In this document: in pieces, positions 32,065 through 32,213 of the stretch
How the letters are laid out: every line of letters starts with the position of its first letter
How positions within the stretch are numbered: position 1 is the first letter of the stretch
DNA from: an uncultured Pseudovibrio sp.
Lineage (GTDB): Bacteria > Pseudomonadota > Alphaproteobacteria > Rhizobiales > Stappiaceae
DNA length: 32,213 nucleotides
NCBI GenBank assembly: GCA_947502585.1
Contig: CANNAV010000034.1
Coordinates: 1-32,213 of the forward strand
Reading direction: 5' to 3'
Position numbers and translations under genes: made by a program
The notes under the pieces: model-generated
The model's input: only the letters and a program-made list of their open reading frames with translations
Databases searched by the model: none
Told to the model about the DNA's origin: nothing

Positions 32065-32127
32065 CCAGCATTTATAGGTCAAGTCCCAAGTCTGCTGTAA
32101 ATTCTGATTTCAGGTTTGGCGGGTTGA

Positions 32128-32213
32128 TCAGATCTGGATGTAGTTTTTGTCCTTTTTTTCCTCTTGTCGTAGCGCGATCCACTCATGAAATTCGTCCATA
32201 TCGAAATATTTGC
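32128..32213 (-). CDS. Possible 3' end of a gene entering from the right edge
   Basis: A minus-strand frame open to the window edge encodes 27 residues (YFDMDEFHEWIALRQEEKKD, then KNYIQI) before a TGA at 32130-32128. The composition is protein-like (amphipathic, acidic/basic), and a shared terminator lies downstream. I cannot name the family from this fragment. Confidence 0.35.
   Translation of the reverse strand, partial: KYFDMDEFHEWIALRQEEKKDKNYIQI

Overview
The window looks like chromosomal DNA of a moderately GC-rich alphaproteobacterium, probably from the Hyphomicrobiales (Rhizobiales) side and possibly a Pseudovibrio/Stappiaceae-like marine genus. Evidence: class II DAHP synthase, alphaproteobacterial-type glutathione reductase (GGTCVIRGCVPKK), DUF2865 and DUF1289 proteins, the TIGR02281 retropepsin-like family, a gph/rpiA/DUF2059/gor neighbourhood, and two copies of a Rhizobiales-type intergenic palindrome. 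The genus is inference only. Most of the window is core metabolism.

Layout. (1) 1-3.7 kb: a polar amino acid ABC transporter operon with two tandem paralogous binding proteins and two permeases; no ATPase is in view. (2) 3.7-8.9 kb: a 3-hydroxyisobutyrate-dehydrogenase-like enzyme convergent with an Lrp/AsnC regulator, then an overlapping GST/uracil-DNA-glycosylase pair, a membrane histidine kinase with a DivJ/PleC-like core, and a GFA/CENP-V zinc protein. (3) 8.9-13.7 kb: divergent cobT and cobS (late cobalamin assembly) around a 391-bp spacer with a palindromic repeat and two hairpins, followed by a lipoprotein alpha/beta hydrolase and a translationally coupled DUF1289/aspartic-protease pair. 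(4) 13.7-17.5 kb: a dusA-TauE operon, then the scar of an integrative element: the 5' part of a tyrosine integrase divergent from dusA, cut by a decayed IS5-family (IS427-like) element whose other end touches the creA stop codon. (5) 17.6-23.8 kb: DUF2865 secreted protein, gltX, an MFS transporter, glutamine-dependent nadE, and an orphan receiver protein. (6) 23.9-32.2 kb: class II DAHP synthase, a decayed gamma-glutamylcyclotransferase-like gene, gor, DUF2059 protein, rpiA, gph, an MFS transporter, tRNA-Val(TAC), a 60-aa membrane protein, and the end of a gene entering from the right edge.

The most notable item is the dusA-linked island remnant: integrase start, candidate integrase-binding repeats, IS-associated deletion and loss of the other element end are all readable. 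The cobT-cobS spacer carries an 18-pair hairpin that I cannot assign to a known riboswitch. I saw no CRISPR array, intact prophage, toxin-antitoxin pair or clear novel defence system. Several genes use GTG or TTG starts supported by strong Shine-Dalgarno sequences.
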